From NCBI GenBank assembly GCA_037045455.1, contig JBAOIN010000012.1, forward strand, positions 310,001-374,000: a DNA stretch of 64,000 nucleotides, in the 5' to 3' direction. The stretch is from JADKAV01 sp037045455. Its GTDB lineage: Bacteria > Actinomycetota > Actinomycetes > S36-B12 > UBA10799. This document shows positions 62,321 through 64,000 of this stretch, one piece after another. A program made the translations under genes and the position numbers. The notes under the pieces were generated by a model, which worked only from the letters and a program-made list of their open reading frames with translations, was not told the DNA's origin and made no database searches. Position 1 is the stretch's first letter, and every line of letters starts with the position of its first letter.

Positions 62321-64000
62321 GTGGCGCAGCCGCTGTTCACCATGGACAGTCCGCAGAGAATGACCTCGCGGACCAAGACCGTGAGCGCGCTGATTCTGGT
62401 CCTGTACTCGGTGTTCGTCGTGGTTGCCATCCAGAGTGCACCGCGCAGACTCCCCGCTCTGCCCGCGGTCGGTTTGGCCCATGCCGTAGTGGGTGCGTTC
62501 ATGTGCGGGGTGATCGCAGTGCTGATGTTGAGCCAGGCGCGCAGCACCGGGCGGCGCGGGTACTTGATGGTTTCCGGCACCTTCCTCTACATGACAGGCA
62601 TCCTCGTGTTCTTCCCGCTGGTGTTTCCGGGCGCAGTGCTGCCTGACCAGCAGATCCTCGGAGGACTGCAGAGCGCGCCGAGTCTGTTCTATGCCTGGCA
62701 CTTCGCGTTCCCGATCGGCATCGCGGTGTCGGCGTTCGTCCTCGACATGGACCAGCGCAGCCACCGTCGCCCGGGCTTCAACCACTTCGAGGAACTGTTC
62801 GGGCTGGCGCTGACGCTCGGGGGAATCCTGATCACGGTCGGTCTGGTCACGATCGGTGCCGACCAGCTGCCGGCGCTGCTCGGCAGCGAGGGTGAACCGA
62901 CGTCGTACATGAGGGTGCTCGACATCTTGCTCGTCGGTTTCGCGCTGGTCAGTGCGACGGTGACCGCTGCGTGCGCCCGCAACGGCTCGGTCATCACGCG
63001 CTGGCTGTTCGCCTTGGCTGTGCTCGGACTCGGCGAGGCGGCGGTCAACTTCAACTCGACTGGACGCTACTCGGCCGGGTGGTACTACAGCCGGGTGTTC
63101 TGGCTCGTGGCCGTGGGCCTGTTGTTCCTGGCGTTGTTGTGGAACCTGGCGCGGGTCAACCGCCGGAACCTCGAGCTGGCAGGGGTGGACTCCCTCACCG
63201 GATCGGAATCGAGGCTGGGTTTGCTGGCGTCGGTCGAGTCGGAGATCGCCAAGGCCGAGGCGGAGTTCTCGCAGGTGGCCCTGCTCTGGCTGGATCTGGA
63301 CAACTTCAAAGCCGTCAACGACGAACTCGGGCACCGAGTCGGGGATGAGGTGCTTCGCACCGTGGTGAGCCGGCTGTCCCGGGAGGTGGCCGACAGCGAT
63401 CACGTGGGCCGGCTGGGAGGCGACGAGTTCGGCATCCTGCTGTGCGACGACGTCGACGACGCCCGCATGCAGGACGTGGCACGAAGGACATTGGCGGCGG
63501 TGCGGGCTCCCATTCATATTGCCGGGAACATCGTGCAGACCACGGCCACCATCGGGATCGCGACAGCGCCCAGTGATGCTCTGACTGCCGATGAACTGCT
63601 GCTGTGCGCGGACCTGGCCATGTACTCGGCCAAGGGCAACGGGGGTGACCGCTACGAGCGGTTCAACGAGGACATCGGGATCCAAGCGATCACCCGGGCC
63701 CGCATGGGACACGACTTGATGGCGGCGCTGCGCAACGGTGACTTCCGCCTGCACTACCAGCCGATTGTCGAGGTGAGCGACGGACGCATGGCCGGGGTGG
63801 AGGTGTTGATCCGCTGGGTCCGGGATGGACAGGTCATCCCGGCCGGACAGTTCATCGGTTATGCCGAGCAGTCGGGACAGATCGTGAATCTCGGGCGGGT
63901 CGTCATAGGCCAATTGGCAGATGCGCTGCCGAGCTGGTTCGCGCGATATCCGCAGGACTTCTTCGTCACAGTGAACCTGTCCACCAAGGAGCTCGCCGAC
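62321..64000 (+). CDS. membrane GGDEF/EAL cyclic-di-GMP protein, 3' end off the window
   Basis: Open for 560 codons to the right edge. GTG 62321 or ATG 62342 may start it. Eight membrane helices occupy residues 20-270; a GGDEF domain follows (LWLDLDNFKAVNDELGH, VGRLGGDEFGILLCDDVDD at 362-380, AMYSAKGNGGDRYERF). An EAL domain begins FRLHYQPIVEVSDGRMAGVE and VLIRW, with EVL at residue 494 in place of EAL. The inhibitory RxxD site is not present: the residues at that position read ADSD. The remaining EAL motifs lie outside. It therefore probably makes and may also break c-di-GMP; balance is unknown. Confidence 0.9.
   Translation, partial: MAQPLFTMDSPQRMTSRTKTVSALILVLYSVFVVVAIQSAPRRLPALPAVGLAHAVVGAFMCGVIAVLMLSQARSTGRRGYLMVSGTFLYMTGILVFFPLVFPGAVLPDQQILGGLQSAPSLFYAWHFAFPIGIAVSAFVLDMDQRSHRRPGFNHFEELFGLALTLGGILITVGLVTIGADQLPALLGSEGEPTSYMRVLDILLVGFALVSATVTAACARNGSVITRWLFALAVLGLGEAAVNFNSTGRYSAGWYYSRVFWLVAVGLLFLALLWNLARVNRRNLELAGVDSLTGSESRLGLLASVESEIAKAEAEFSQVALLWLDLDNFKAVNDELGHRVGDEVLRTVVSRLSREVADSDHVGRLGGDEFGILLCDDVDDARMQDVARRTLAAVRAPIHIAGNIVQTTATIGIATAPSDALTADELLLCADLAMYSAKGNGGDRYERFNEDIGIQAITRARMGHDLMAALRNGDFRLHYQPIVEVSDGRMAGVEVLIRWVRDGQVIPAGQFIGYAEQSGQIVNLGRVVIGQLADALPSWFARYPQDFFVTVNLSTKELAD

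Noticed and set aside
62273..63913. 546-codon minus-strand open frame at the right edge
   Set aside because: Antisense to the GGDEF/EAL gene; composition is Gln/His/Arg-rich as expected from an antisense frame.

Overview
The window is high-G+C DNA from an actinobacterium (Actinomycetota). The evidence is a twin-arginine lipoprotein, an LCP cell-wall ligase, an MprAB-like two-component pair, a CysD/CysNC sulfate-activation pair, a bifunctional-type Dcd, the DUF2786 + TIGR04338 pair, a PucR regulator and frequent GTG starts with ATGA/GTGA overlaps. There is no rRNA gene, so placement below phylum or class is not supported.

Layout. 1-12.5 kb: metabolic and envelope genes (DMFase-beta-like lipoprotein, HAD phosphatase, PucR regulator, GH38 alpha-mannosidase, MscL, a membrane protein coupled to a secreted eight-bladed beta-propeller protein, a small secreted Cys protein). 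12.5-20.7 kb: UDP-glucose dehydrogenase, PrsW-like protease, SRPBCC protein, an SDR + FAD dehydrogenase operon, a probable RHH toxin-antitoxin pair, an alpha/beta hydrolase, tRNA-Gly(CCC). 20.9-26.4 kb: a signalling island with an H-NOX heme nitric-oxide sensor, two hybrid kinases and an OmpR-type regulator. 26.5-43.2 kb: a surface-polysaccharide locus (UDP-xylose synthase, initiating sugar-phosphate transferase, at least five further glycosyltransferases including an alpha-1,2-fucosyltransferase type, flippase, two Wzy/ligase-type membrane proteins, and Gmd + Fcl for GDP-fucose). Its central part is visibly poorer in G+C than its flanks. 43-51.7 kb: phosphoribosyltransferase, RsgA, DUF2804, DacB-type carboxypeptidase, agmatinase-family enzyme, an MprAB-like pair with a PepSY-like secreted protein. 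51.8-53.8 kb: a secreted endonuclease/phosphatase-family gene cut by a complete IS481-type element with a clean 6-bp target duplication. 53.9-64 kb: LCP protein, crotonase, GH76 enzyme, DUF2786/TIGR04338 pair, lipoprotein-dcd, cysD-cysNC, and a GGDEF/EAL protein running off the right edge.

Two features cut across the whole window. First, at least 25 single-base frame breaks interrupt otherwise well-conserved genes. Almost all behave as +1 insertions, mostly in short G or C runs, and removing one base restores the conserved protein. I read these as uncorrected base-call errors in the assembly, so many genes are annotated across them. Second, gene boundaries carry several families of intergenic palindromic repeats, here called R1 to R4. 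R1 recurs at least four times in full as a pair of 18-bp arms; R2 and R3 each recur twice. They almost always sit just beyond the 3' end of a gene and are not explained by any coding feature.
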